Positions 48,467 through 60,417 of a stretch of 64,000 nt of DNA are shown here, one piece after another. The position numbers and the translations under genes were made by a program. Position 1 is the first letter of the stretch. Every line of letters starts with the position of its first letter. Where the stretch lies: assembly GCA_032718475.1 (NCBI GenBank), contig JAUCBJ010003580.1, positions 24,027 to 88,026 of the forward strand. Reading direction: 5' to 3'. Under the pieces are notes generated by a model, which was not told the DNA's origin, did not search any database, and worked only from the letters and a program-made list of their open reading frames with translations. Source of the DNA: Nemertoderma westbladi (Eukaryota; Xenacoelomorpha; Nemertodermatida; Nemertodermatidae).

Positions 48467-50027
48467 AAGGCTCTGTACGTTGCTCGCCCACCCCCTAATA
48501 CCCTAACAGTGTCAGTTCGCTAAGGCTCTGCGCGTTGCTCGCCCACCCCCTAATACCCTAACAGTGTCAGTTCGCTAAGGCTCTGCGCGTTGCTCGCCCA
48601 CCCCCTAATACCCTAACAGTGTCAGTTCGCTAAGGCTCTGTGCGTTGCTCGCCCACCCCCTAATACCCTAACAGTGTCAGTTCGCTAAGGCTCTGCGCGT
48701 TGCTCGCCCACCCCCTAATACCCTAACAGTGTCAGTTCGCTAAGGCTCTGCGCGTTGCTCGCCCACCCCCTAATACCCTAACAGTGTCAGTTCGCTAAGG
48801 CTCTGCGCGTTGCTCGCCCACCCCCTAATACCCTAACAGTGTCAGTTCGCTAAGGCTCTGTGCGTTGCTCGCCCACCCCCTAATACCCTAACAGTGTCAG
48901 TTCGCTAAGGCTCTGTGCGTTGCTCGCCCACCCCCTAATACCCTAACAGTGTCAGTTCGCTAAGGCTCTGTGCGTTGCTCGCCCACCCCCTAATACCCTA
49001 ACAGTGTCAGTTTGCTAAGGCTCTGCGCGTTGCTCGCCCACCCCCTAATACCCTAACAGTGTCAGTTCGCTAAGGCTCTGCGCGTTGCTCGCCCACCCCC
49101 TAATACCCTAACAGTGTCAGTTCGCTAAGGCTCTGCGCGTTGCTCGCCCACCCCCTAATACCCTAACAGTGTCAGTTCGCTAAGGCTCTGTGCGTTGCTC
49201 GCCCACCCCCTAATACCCTAACAGTGTCAGTTCGCTAAGGCTCTGCGCGTTGCTCGCCCACCCCCTAATACCCTAACAGTGTCAGTTCGCTAAGGCTCTG
49301 TGCGTTGCTCGCCCACCCCCTAATACCCTAACAGTGTCAGTTCGCTAAGGCTCTGCGCGTTGCTCACCAACCCCCTAATACCCTAACAGTGTCAGTTCGC
49401 TAAGGCTCTTCGCGCTGCTCGCCCACCCCCTAATACCCTAACAGTGTCAGTTCGCTAAGGCTCTGTGCGTTGCTCGCCCACCCCCTAATACCCTAACAGT
49501 GTCAGTTCGCTAAGGCTCTTCGCGCTGCTCGCCCACCCCCTAATACCCTAACAGTGTCAGTTCGCTAAGGCTCTGCGCGTTGCTCGCCCACCCCCTAATA
49601 CCCTAACAGTGTCAGTTCGCTAAGGCTCTGCGCGTTGCTCGCCCACCCCCTAATACCCTAACAGTGTCAGTTCGCTAAGGCTCTGCGCGTTGCTCGCCCA
49701 CCCCCTAATACCCTAACAGTGTCAGTTCGCTAAGGCTCTGCGCGTTGCTCGCCCACCCCCTAATACCCTAACAGTGTCAGTTCGCTAAGGCTCTGTGCGT
49801 TGCTCGCCCACCCCCTAATACCCTAACAGTGTCAGTTCGCTAAGGCTCTGTGCGTTGCTCGCCCACCCCCTAATACCCTAACAGTGTCAGTTCGCTAAGG
49901 CTCTGCGCGTTGCTCGCCCACCCCCTAATACCCTAACAGTGTCAGTTCGCTAAGGCTCTGTGCGTTGCTCGCCCACCCCCTAATACCCTAACAGTGTCAG
50001 TTCGCTAAGGCTCTGTGCGTTGCTCGC
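48467..50027. repeat. 55-bp minisatellite, right part, about 28 units
   Basis: Same unit and variants as the left part. The first unit reads GTACGTT. It ends in GCTCGCGCAGGGAGTGGCTCG, where it runs into unique sequence. Confidence 0.96.
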
Positions 50028-52158
50028 GCAGGGAGTGGCTCGTTCCACAAACCGTTACATAGTTGAAGAATAACTGCGGCGAAATTGGTGCAATATCGAC
50101 GGATATACTTATTCAAACGCTTGTAGGTGTACCTAAATAATGAAAGCAAAATGAGAATGCTAACTCACGCAGTAAAGAGAACCTAGGAAGGAGTAGAAAA
50201 GACTAGAGGGACAAGCGCAAAATCGCGCAAAGGTCCGCGTCTACTTGATGAACTGTCTCCTTGAATGGCTTACTACCAATCTTATACAACATAAAAACAT
50301 TCACCGGAATGGGGAATTGAACACGGTACCTAGAGATTCAAAGTCCCACGCTCTGCCAACTGAGCTAGGGCTGGGGTAAAACAGACTGTAAACAAGGGGG
50401 GAAAAGAATTACGCGGAAAAATGACCAGAGAGGGAGGAAAAACGCAACAATGTATTTTTGAACCATACATATTTTTATTATAATTTTTATACATTTGTAA
50501 ATATTGAAACATCAATATTAATATTACAGTACAGTATACAGTATGAGAACATGTAGTATACATAATATAGAGCATTGTACATTATAGATTAACTTAAACA
50601 AATTTAACTTATTCAACTAATAATAAATAGGCCTTGCGAAATCATCTTACACGTTTAGTAAAGTCATTCAGCTCCTCTTAGTGTCGTTATATTGTTCCAA
50701 AATTGATTTATTATTAATGTAAGGACACCACATATGGCAGATTGCATATGGGTCGTGTTATAGTAGGTCATGGTCGTGTCCCCTCAAAATATATTTTTAT
50801 GAACGAATCCGTCAGGTATTTTATTGAAGTTTGCAATGTATTTATAGCAGTTAGGGCATCTTCGTTTGTCTCTTATTGGCTCTCATCTATACCTCAAGGC
50901 AATAAGCTGTAGTCATTTGGGAGCAGCCTATTATATCTAATAATATAATACCACCAACCTCAACTATTGGATCTATTTTACTAAAATATCTTTAGTAAAC
51001 AATTATCCTTTACGTCTAGCTATCAACGTATCTACCCTTAAGACAAGGCTATGTTAATCTCAAAGATCCATTAGTTTTCAGGGCCAACAATATGGATCTC
51101 TGTCCCCTCTGCTGCCCCGTGGCTAAAATACAGTACCCTTTTCGAAACACTTTAAACGTCACCTTCTAATAATATTAAAGTACACATTAATCAATCAATC
51201 AAACATAGATCTTACAAATTTTCCATAACCATTTCAATCCAATATTTTATATTTTATTTATTTCATAACTCGACTCATTAGTTTAGTTTTATATACCTGG
51301 AACAGCATCGGAACAACAGTGAAACTATAGAAATGTGCAGGTGATTAACGTAGAATAATTAATTATTTGTGTATTAACAGTAACAATCTCACACCTCACA
51401 ATTCACATAATAGTAATATCCCCTCCCCCCCTCCTTTTTTTCACGCACTCCCAGACAATACATTGGGCTATAATACTAGCCACGCCATTGTCCAAAGTAT
51501 TATTGTAACTTAACTTTTAATATTGTAATTATACAATATATTACTATATATGTGCAATGTGAGTATCGGATTACCAAATAACAATACATTTTAAACAATT
51601 GTCTTCTTTAGTCTAAAATTCGCAACTGTTCGGTGGTCCACCCACACGAGCAAGACCATGCACTACAGTACTACATATAGTACATGCACGCATGTGTTGC
51701 ACATGATGGGCGTACTTGACTGCGGGATTGCTGGAAATCCCCCCCCCCCCCCCCCCCCAATAAATGGCAGTCCTCCATTTGCTAATTCCCGTATCAAAAC
51801 ACGGTACTCGTGGATGCATTTGAAGTCATGACACATTATTGAAAGTTTATTAATTTACTCACAAGTATAGACAAATACTGTATATAATTTATTTGTCAAT
51901 ATAACACGATTAACGGATACTCGTTTAATTAAACGTAAACCTTTAATGAAATTTAAAAATTCCTCACTAATCCTTGCCTGTAATCAATAATTAATTACAA
52001 GTTTAGTTGTTTTGTTGGGTTAACTTAGGAGCCTATCCCAGTATATGATTTCCCATCTCCACAACCAAGGGAACTACTGTACTAGCTAGTTTAAAACTAT
52101 GTAAGCTATTTATAACATCCAATAGAAAGCCGGGTTTTTCCTACCATCCACCTAAGCA
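50028..52158. other. No protein gene recognised (intergenic or intronic)
   Basis: AT-rich, mostly unique sequence. Apart from a tRNA-like stretch and a run of 20 C (51739-51758) I see no exon, array or mobile-element protein. Open frames here are short and without signature. Confidence 0.5.
50306..50376 (-). other. tRNA-like sequence (Gln TTG-like), pseudo-tRNA or SINE head
   Basis: The minus strand reads TAGCTCAGTTGGCAGAGC, a perfect D arm/box A. An anticodon arm with loop CTTTGAA (anticodon TTG) follows, then a box B-like GTTCAATTC. The T stem and the acceptor stem do not pair well, so a functional tRNA is doubtful; a pol III-derived SINE or pseudogene is more likely. Confidence 0.45.
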
Positions 52159-52220
52159 AGCTACTCTCGGGTATAACTTTTCGCCGTATCCGTATCCGTA
52201 TCCGTATGCATTTGCCGTAT

Positions 52221-52250
52221 CCGTATGCACATACGCGTATGTGCATACGG
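52221..52250. repeat. Perfect 30-bp palindrome in the left arm
   Basis: CCGTATGCACATACG is followed directly by its reverse complement. Only half of it is present in the right arm. The last eight bases lie at or just beyond the inferred LINE insertion point. Confidence 0.85.
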
Positions 52251-52537
52251 TTCGCGAAAAGAATAACGGTTCTGATTCTGGTATCAGTGAGTATACTGGA
52301 AATAATGCAGTACCGGTAGGTACTTAGCACTGTAGCAGTCTGAGAGTCGATCTACCCGTTAATACACATAAATGGCATTATAATTCAATAATTAACATTC
52401 GCTATTCCTGTTGCCTGTATTCCAGCCAATCTTATACTGTTATACAGGGTAAGTAATTTACCCAACTTGAGGAACTACTTAAATATACCAGGGCTACCCA
52501 TACTGCATACCGGTACTGGTAACCTAAACAACCAACA

Positions 52538-53434
52538 ATGGGGCCAAAACATAAACAGTTGTCTAATGACCCTGATATTGAACATAAGGTTGACAAGCTG
52601 GAAGAACTACTAAAAATAGTTAGTCTCGATATCAAAGAGATAAAGTCCAGCCTTAATGAAATTCAGGAAATTAAGAAAGAGAACATTGCTCTCAAACAAG
52701 ATAATTTACGGCTGTCTGCAAAACTTGAGGAATCTATTAAGAATCACGATTCTCTGGAGCAGTATGGAAAACGCAATAACGTACTTCTACATGGTGCCCC
52801 GCAATCTTCTGCAATCAGCGATAGAGACTACGTCATTCGGCTTCTATCCGACATCTGCGACATCCCTCCAAGTTCAGTCGACGTAGTCCATCGCTTAGGT
52901 GCTGGTATGGGAGTCTCCGATCGTAGGTCTACCGGTACCCGCCCAATCCTGATAAGATTTATAGGCCACTCTTCCAGATATTCTGTGTTCCGAAAGGAAG
53001 TTAAGGATAAACTTCTGAAATTCCATGGTAGTCTATATTTCACTGACCACCTCACTGCTTATCGCTCCCAGCTTCTCCGCAACCTGTTTCGCTTAAAGTC
53101 AGAAAAGGCAATTGATAGAGCGTACACCCGTTCCGGAAACATTTACGCGAAACTCACCCCCGAAAGTAAACCAATCCTTATTCTGAATGAAGCTGATATC
53201 AAGAAGTTACAACGCCCAGTGGTTGGTGATCATATACCTGTCGTTGCCACTGCTGCCGTAACCGACTGGCAGCAGCCCGTTAGCAGACGGAGACCTCCAC
53301 GTTCGGAAGGAGTGACAACGCGAAAGGGATCAGTTCCTCCCGACACTGCAAAGTCTACAAACTCCTACGAAGTTCTCGACGAATCCTTAGCACATTCGCC
53401 TACCTCGGATGCGGAGTCTGAGATAATCGCATAG
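52538..53434 (+). CDS. LINE ORF1 protein (coiled coil plus RRM-like), 298 aa
   Basis: The start ATG is in good context (AACAATGG). Residues about 10-75 form a heptad-rich coiled coil (VDKLEELLKIVSLDIKEIK...). Then comes a conserved domain beginning EQYGKRNNVLLHGAP, with DVVHRLGAG, RPILIRFIGHSSRYSVFRK and LYFTDHLTAYRSQLLRNLF, which is the RRM/C-terminal layout of L1-type ORF1 nucleic-acid chaperones. The end is Ser/Thr rich and ends at TAG 53432-53434. In LINEs such proteins bind element RNA and form the ribonucleoprotein. The frame is intact, suggesting a young copy. Confidence 0.85.
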   Translation: MGPKHKQLSNDPDIEHKVDKLEELLKIVSLDIKEIKSSLNEIQEIKKENIALKQDNLRLSAKLEESIKNHDSLEQYGKRNNVLLHGAPQSSAISDRDYVIRLLSDICDIPPSSVDVVHRLGAGMGVSDRRSTGTRPILIRFIGHSSRYSVFRKEVKDKLLKFHGSLYFTDHLTAYRSQLLRNLFRLKSEKAIDRAYTRSGNIYAKLTPESKPILILNEADIKKLQRPVVGDHIPVVATAAVTDWQQPVSRRRPPRSEGVTTRKGSVPPDTAKSTNSYEVLDESLAHSPTSDAESEIIA

Positions 53435-53564
53435 GAACAGGCTGTATTTCTTCCCTACAACTTGAAGGTTTTTTGCTTTATATTATGTACCGCTTACCCG
53501 AGTATATTCGAAATTATTTCTCTTTTGTATTATATGTGGCTCTATCTAATTTAGCTCAGCTGTA

Positions 53565-54030
53565 AGAGCAGAAGAGCTGTCGGCTTTTTTAGATATGATG
53601 AAATTTCCTTAGTTTTTTCGTTTTTTTTTCTCTTTCCATGTTATTATATAGGCTATGTCATTATTATAATTATCACAAAAAGCTGTCAGCTTTTTGAAAT
53701 ATGATGAAAATTTCTTAGTTTTTTTCTTTTTTTTTTTCTTTCTATGTTATTATATGGGCTACGTCATTATTATAATTATTACAAAGATCCGCTTAATACA
53801 ATTAAAACTATAATGTCGGTATTCTGAAATATATGATGAAATTTTCTCAGTTTTTTCTTTCTATATTAGTATATACCATAATGTAAGGATATATACCGGT
53901 ATACAATTTAAAATATAAACTATAATGCTGACTTTTTGACATAGCATCGCATGGCAATAAAAAGGCGCTAACTCAGCCATCACGATACGATTAAATTTTC
54001 TAAGTTCTTTTTTTTTCTAAGTTTGTGTAT
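53565..54030. repeat. Degenerate ~110-150-bp repeat, about 4 copies, between LINE ORFs
   Basis: Each copy has GCTGTCAGCTTTTTGAAATATGATGAAA-type sequence followed by TTTCTTAGTTTTTTC and a T-rich run, then TATTATATNGGCTA(C/T)GTCATTATTATAATTAT in the first two copies. The repeats lie only in the spacer before ORF2. Confidence 0.65.
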
Positions 54031-54149
54031 TGTGTATGTATATTTTTATAAGGTTCTCATTAATCTGACTGCTACTGCTACCACATGTAATTGCGTGAGG
54101 AAACAACTGCATTTACTTTTTTAACTTGTAATTAAAATATAAGTACCAT

Positions 54150-57100
54150 ATGTTTAGTTGTGATGTTGATTCGGCAAGCTGCGGGTTCTGCTTTTCTAAT
54201 TTTAAAAAATCTGATAATATTTTTCATTGTAATAATTGTTCTACCACTTACCACCTCCCTTGTGGCTCACACCTTACAGCAGACCAACTTTTTTATGTGA
54301 ACTCCCCAATGTGCATATACTGTTATAGTGAAACATTTCCCTTTACTGATGTGGCTGAAGATGACGCTGACATATTTAACACTGAAAAATGTGAGAATGC
54401 CCAAAATGATTCAAATTATAACTCAAATATTTTTTCCAGTATTGATCCTGAAAATAACATTATGAGTAATATTGATACTTCCGGCTATTTTGATACAAAT
54501 AAATTATCAGCTAAACTTAATGAAATTAACTCTTCTGATCATTTTTCAATATACCATTTAAACTGTAGAAGTCTGAAAAAAAATCTTTCGGCCATAACTG
54601 ATTATTTACAATCTTTAGAAACCAAATTTGATGTGCTATCTTTCACCGAAACGTTTTTGGCCGATGATGACCCCACTAATTTAATAAATATTGAAGGTTA
54701 TATAGGTCCATTCACCGATAATAGGGTAATTAAGGTAACTAAACGCGGTAAAATCATTAAACGGGGAGGTTGTGCTATCTACGTCCGCCAGGAACTAACA
54801 GTTACTGACCGTAGTGATGATCTAAAGGTGTCAGATATGGAGAACTGTTGGGTAGAAATTAAACGAAAATCTAACCAAAAACCCTTGATAATTGGCACAA
54901 TTTATAGACCTGGTTCTTATAGTTATGATAATTTTGCACCTAAGCTAGACCAGTTATTACATACACTGAATGATAAAAAATACGACACAATTATAACAGG
55001 TGACTATAATATAGATCTACTTAGAAATACTACGGAATCTCGAGATTATCTTCAGCTAATAAATTCAAATGGTTTCTCCCAACAAGTAAATAATCCAACT
55101 CGTATAACAGATCATTCTAAATCCTTAATAGATCATATTTTATGTAACGTTACTGATGGAATTTGTCATCCGGGAGTTTTCCTTACAGATACTGGTACAA
55201 CTGACCATTTACCGACATTCCTACTTCTTTCTAAGTACTCTTGTCATTTTGACACACCTGAAGTGACCTATGTCTACGATTATTCAAAATTCAATAAAAA
55301 TAATTTTATGACTGATTTAAGAAACGCGACCCTCTACAATTATAACTCTGACCATATTCCAGTAAAAGAAAAGTATTCCGTTTTTTACAAGAACTTCAAA
55401 ACAATATGTGCCAATCACCTACCAGCCAAACGACTTTCTAAACGTACAACCCCAAAAAAACCCTGGCTATCTCAGAACCTAGTAAAGTGCATAAATAACA
55501 AAAATCGGCTCTATTCTAAATATGTTTCTAAACGATCTCAAGAAAATTACAACTTTTATAAAACATACCGTAACAAATTAACTTCATTATTAAGACGAGC
55601 TGAAAAGGAATACTTCTCTAAACAATTCCAAAAAAATCAGTCTGACATTAAAAAAACGTGGAGAACTATCAATTCAGCACTAAACCGGTCAAATAAATCC
55701 TCTGTGCCAAAACGTCTCTCAGTAACTACACCCTCTGGTACCACAAATATTACAGACCCCTATGAAATTGCCAATTCACTTAACGAGCATTTTTCAACCG
55801 TCGGCACAAAATTACGACATGATATCCCTGCTTCAAACCGCTCCCCTACTAAGCATATTCGTCATGGTCGACCTAACTCATTTACTCTTGTAGAAACCAC
55901 CCCCGTTGAGGTTCAATATTATTTATTAAATCTTAATTCTAATTCATCAACAAACGATCCATTTCCAGTATATTTAGTTAAGCTTTGTTCTGAATTGTTA
56001 TCCACCCATTTATCATACTTAATCAATTTGTCAATAATTCAATGGTTTTTTTCCCGACAGTTTAAAATTAGCTAAAGTAATCCCAGTATATAAAGGTGGT
56101 ACCCCTGCGGATCGTAATAATTATAGACCCATATCTATCTTGCCCATATTCAGTAAAATTTATGAAAGAATAATATACACACAATTAATTTCATATATAG
56201 AACGCTTTAATATTTTATCACGTCAACAGTATGGATTTCGTAAAAAATACACAACTATGTACGCAATTTTGGATATCGTTGAAAATTTAAGACAAGCACT
56301 TGACTCCGGTGAATCTTCATGTGTGGTTTACATAGACTTAAAAAAAGCTTTTGATACCCTCGACCACAAAATCATCTTAAAAAAACTTGATTGTTATGGA
56401 GTTCGTGGGTGTCAATTAAATCTGTTCACTGACTACCTCACCAACCGTCTCCAGCAAGTTTCCCTTGGCTCAGTTATATCTACGTCCAGATCTATAACAG
56501 TTGGTGTACCCCAAGGCAGCTTACTAGGTCCCCTACTTTTCTTACTCTATATAAATGACCTACCCAACTCTCTCGATGTAACTACCACTCTATTCGCAGA
56601 CGATACTACCTTACGTCATAGCTCTAAATCCTTACCTCTCGCATTATCGACTCTGAACAGTAACCTAAGCAGACTTTCAGACTGGTTGACTGACAATAAG
56701 CTAACCTTAAATATAAAAAAAACCGAATACTGTATTTACTCCAATAGTAAGTCATATGGGGTCAACACTTTACCTAATGCAATAATCAATGACACTAATA
56801 TTACCAAAGTAACCAGTGCTAAATATTTGGGGGTGCAAATTGATAATGAACTGTCTTGGAAGCCACACATCAATTTAATTCTTAAAAAAATATCTAAAAC
56901 TAGCGGACTATTATATAAATTGAGACATATATTTCCCCTAAGAATTTTGTGTCTTATTTTCACATCTTTAATTCAACCATATTTACAATACGCCATTGCC
57001 TTATGGGGAAATACTTTTGCTTCGATATTACGCCCGCTTAGAACTAGAACCAACAAAATTGTACGTACAATTACTTTTAGTCATTATCAGGCATCCTCTG

Positions 57101-57423
57101 CACCACTATACAAAAAATTAAAAATTCTCCCAATAGATAAACTTTATAAATTCGAAGTAGCAAAATTAATGTATGACGTCAACAAAGGTTTTTCACCCCT
57201 GGCACATCTTTTTCAGCGAACTAGTAGTGTACACTCTTATGGCACCCGCTCGGCTACACACGATAATTATTTTATCCCACGCGTTCGACTGCTCGTCGGA
57301 CAAAATTCCCTGCAATATCAAGGTCCTGTCATTTGGAAATCTGTCAACGATAAACTTAAAAATTTACCAAATAAGCCACTCTTCTGCAGGAAGCTTAAGC
57401 TTAATCTTCTGGACTCTTTATAA
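54150..57423 (+). pseudogene. LINE ORF2: PHD finger, endonuclease, reverse transcriptase; one frameshift
   Basis: Residues C11, C14, C27, C30, H35, C38, C55 and C58 form a Cys4-His-Cys3 PHD-type finger. The endonuclease has YHLNCRSLKKN, SFTETFL, GTIYRPG, TGDYNIDLL and TTDHLPTFLLL. After a single-base frameshift near 56030-56041 the reverse transcriptase continues in another frame: VIPVYKGGTPADRNNYRPIS, VVYIDLKKAFDTLDH, VGVPQGSLLGPLLFLLYIND, TLFADDTTL, and a C-terminal region up to TAA 57421-57423. All catalytic residues are kept. The break is the only disabling change I find, so either the copy died recently or the base is a sequence error. Confidence 0.88.
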
Positions 57424-57506
57424 ATAGTAGTTACACAACGATATATACCCAACCAGTAGGCGTAGCATCATTCGGAATGTGTTTTATTGTACTATCCGTG
57501 CGTGGG

Positions 57507-58005
57507 GTGCCATATTCTACCCGGGTGCGGGGTCACGCCTGTATCCGGTGGGATGCCATGTTCTACCCGGGCGCGGGGTCACGCCTGTATCCGGTAGGAT
57601 GCCATGTTCTACCCGGGCGCGGGGTCACGCCTGTCTCCGGTGGGATGCCATGTTCTACCCGGGCGCGGGGTCACGCCTGTATCCGGTGGGATGCCATGTT
57701 CTACCCGGGCGCGGGGTCACGCCTGTCTCCGGTGGGATGCCATGTTCTACCCGGGCGCGGGGTCACGCCTGTATCCGGTGGGATGCCATATTCTACCCGG
57801 GCGCGGGGTCACGCCTGTATCCAGTGGGATGCCATATTCTACCCGGGCGCGGGGTCACGCCTGTATCCGGTGGGATGTCATGTTCTACCCGGGCGCGGGG
57901 TCACGCCTGTCTCCGGTGGGATGCCATGTTCTACCCGGGCGCGGGGTCACGCCTGTATCCGGTGGGATGCCATGTTCTACCCGGGCGCGGGGTCACGCTT
58001 TCGCC
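57507..58005. repeat. 46-bp minisatellite in the LINE 3' UTR, about 11 units
   Basis: Units contain TGCCATGTTCTACCCGGGCG, CGGGGTCACGCCTGT and (A/C)TCCGGTGGGA. They are GC-rich, unlike the surrounding UTR. Open frames in three + phases arise because 46 is not a multiple of three and the unit has no stop; they are not genes. Confidence 0.92.
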
Positions 58006-58851
58006 CATTGGGTCCTTGAATATTCAGATTAATACTGGGGATAAATATTTGAATTTTGGTATACTATCGGTAAAAATTAACACCCTAAATTTTATATTAC
58101 TATTAGTTAAATTAAACACTCTTTAAATTAAATTTAAAATCATATTATCTCATTAGGTTCTGAATAGCCAAATTAAAAAATTAATCTAAATTACATCAAA
58201 TATTCCACCAATCAAAACATTCCACCTCTAAGTAAGCCGCGTCAGTATAGAGGACTTCCACGACTTCTTTTACTGTATTTATATTTAACATTATAAATAT
58301 CTTAACATTTAAGGTTTCATAGTTATATCATTGGTCGCTAATATATTATATACACTTTTTTCTTAATATTGCCCTGCTTTACTCTTAGAACTCGTTGTCT
58401 TGCCGATCAATACTTGTAATTTAAGGATATTATCTCTTATTGTATTGCCATACCACCATACTTAAAGGTGGCAGCGATTACTAGCACCACCGTGCTACAC
58501 GCTGTCTCCATCCGTCTAAATTAATAAAATTATCAATTTGTAACAATTTAAGTATTCCCATTGTGTATGTATGTATATTGTTATTATTGGAAATATTATT
58601 GGAAAATAAACTGAATTGAATTGAAAAAAAAATTGTGCCGTATGTAATGGATTCCTATGGAGAATACTCCGTATGTGATTTTAGAGATTAGGCATTGCGG
58701 ACCAGTAAGAAGTGCACTACACACATGCAGACTGAAGACAGGTAGGCCTACTTAAAGCTAAGTGATTTAAAGCTGTAAAGCGTGTGGCTGCTGCTACCTT
58801 ATGTGAAATAAACAATGCAGGACATGTCCAGGATGAGTGACAGCCGGTGTC

Positions 58852-59031
58852 CTACTACTACTAGGATCGGCATGCTGCATTGCAGCTGCATTTTTAAGAA
58901 TGCTGTGCCGGCTTGTCAACAAAATTGCACCGCCACAACTCCCTATCACCCATGACATTTGCTAGATCATCCGCATCTTCAAGGCCAGTGTCCTTTAAAA
59001 TGCGTCTCAAGAAAGTCATGGGCTGTGCCCG
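58852..59031 (-). mobile_element. LINE 3'-end fragment, same family as the intron 3 LINE
   Basis: The + strand starts CCTACTACTACTAGGATCGG and is almost identical to 20321-20480, up to CTCAAGAAAGTCATGGGCTG. It is inserted in the left arm of the TIR element and is a short 5'-truncated copy. Confidence 0.9.
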
Positions 59032-59835
59032 GGATGCAGCCCCGGGATGCGCCAGCAGTGCAGTACCTATTAACCAGTTAACTCGTCTTGACGCCGCTTG
59101 GAAAACTAGCCAACCGTGATTTATTTTTGAACTGTTTTTCCACCAACCTGGCTATAGAATGTTGTTGGTTGCTACAGTATATGGCACTAACATACATAGT
59201 ATATAGACTGATAGAAGCAGCAATGAGAATGCTAAGGGAATCAACAGTCGCACAGATATTGAAAACCCATTCACAAAACACATTCATTCATTCAATTCAA
59301 CCGTCGTGTCAGTCTGTCCTTCTTTGTGAATTTATTGACATATAATAATATACCTTTACTTTCGCCTTTTCGGGGCCAGTGTTTAGTTAACCATAGCAGG
59401 CCCTATGCAGCCAAGTGCCAACAAGACCAACCTAGTGCCAGTTAGTCAAACCACGTGTCTGCGAGTGCAACCGGGTGCCAGTAATTAATCTAAGTCCAAC
59501 CGGGCGGCCAGGTGTCAGTTAGTACAATAAAACAAGCGCTGTGGCGCATCCCGGGACTGAGGGACATCATCTGTCACTCATCCTGGACCTACAATGTTTA
59601 TTTGACATAAGGTAGCGGCAGCCACACTCTTTAAATCACTTAGCTTTAAGTAGGCCTAACTGTCTTCAGTCTGCATGTGTGTTGTGCACTTCTTACTGGT
59701 CCGCAATGCGCCTAATCTTTAAAATCACATACGGATTATTCTCCATAGGAATCCATTACATACGCGTATGTGCATACGGATACGGCAAATGCGTACGGAT
59801 ACGGATACGGCGAAAAGTTATACCCAGCTACTCCC

Positions 59836-60003
59836 TTCCTCACCTCCACGCTACTCGTGACCTTAGCACTAGCCTACTCTCAACCTTAGATTTACCACAG
59901 TCCTTAGGTATTCTGCCTAAGCTACTGGGGTCGTATCAATCCCTAATACCAAAACATAACGTGAAATTAACAACAACAACACCAACAACTGAAATAAATA
60001 AAT
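59836..60003. other. No gene recognised
   Basis: Short unique sequence between the TIR element and a small tandem repeat; no coding signature. Confidence 0.4.
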
Positions 60004-60176
60004 AAACTAAATTAAGTAGATTCTGATTGGTTTAAAAAATAAATCAACTAAATTAAGCAGATTTCTGATTGGTAGAAAAAATAAAAAAACTAAATTAAGT
60101 TAATTCTGATTGGTTTAAAAAATAAATCAACTAAATTAAGCAGATTTCTGATTGGTAGAAAAAATAAATAAACTAT
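60004..60176. repeat. 42-bp repeat, 4 copies as two dimers
   Basis: AACTAAATTAAGTAGATTC...GGTTTAAAAAATAAATC alternates with AACTAAATTAAGCAGATTTC...GGTAGAAAAAATAAA. This gives a ~84-bp dimer repeated twice. Confidence 0.85.
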
Positions 60177-60417
60177 GTAATATGGATATTTGAAGAGCAC
60201 GAAAAAGAACGAAAAAGGAGAAGATACAAATGGAATTGAAACATAATACTAGAGGCGGGCCTAGCGGCCCGTGAAGCAGGTCGTAGGAGACAGTACGAGT
60301 CAAGTAAAAGCTTTTTGTTATGTCTGATAATCAATTAGTGTGAGGGTAGTCCCGGTGGTGTACGCAAAATTTTCTAGACAACTTCAAACTATAATTATAT
60401 TATGTTGTAATCATAAT
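60177..60417. other. No gene recognised
   Basis: Unique sequence; a small GGGCC-CTAGC-GGCCC hairpin lies near 60256-60271. No exon signature. Confidence 0.4.

Larger units (their letters stand above)
52243..58638 (+). mobile_element. Nearly intact 6.4-kb LINE with ORF1 and ORF2, inserted in a TIR element
   Basis: It splits the left arm of the TIR element. CGTATGT occurs at both junctions (52236-52242 and 58639-58645), a possible 7-bp target-site duplication. The order is 5' UTR of about 300 bp, ORF1 (52538-53434), a repeat-rich inter-ORF spacer, ORF2 (54150-57423), and a 1.2-kb 3' UTR containing an 11-unit minisatellite. The tail is AATAAACTGAATTGAATTG plus A-rich sequence. Length and content indicate a full or almost full copy. 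Family: Jockey superfamily (CR1/L2/Rex-like). Confidence 0.85.
52169..59825. mobile_element. Non-autonomous DNA transposon with long terminal inverted repeats (MULE-like?), interrupted
   Basis: The tips GGGTATAACTTTTCGCC (left) and its complement (right, ending 59825) are followed inward by CCGTATCCGTATCCG-type subterminal repeats. About 300 bp of the left arm, in two pieces (52169-52242 and 58639 to about 59060, the second holding a short LINE fragment), matches the right arm (about 59541-59825) in inverted orientation. The flanks AGCTACTCTC (52159-52168) and AGCTACTCCC (59826-59835) are a 9/10 target-site duplication. Long arms and a 9-10 bp duplication suit Mutator-like elements, but no transposase is present, so the class is tentative. 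Without insertions the element would be about 1.1 kb. Confidence 0.75.

Noticed and set aside
50306-50376. Functional tRNA-Gln gene
   Set aside because: The D arm and anticodon loop fit, but the T stem and acceptor stem do not pair.
57477-58126. Three overlapping + strand open frames over the 46-bp LINE repeat
   Set aside because: They are translations of a stop-free, non-triplet repeat in a 3' UTR.
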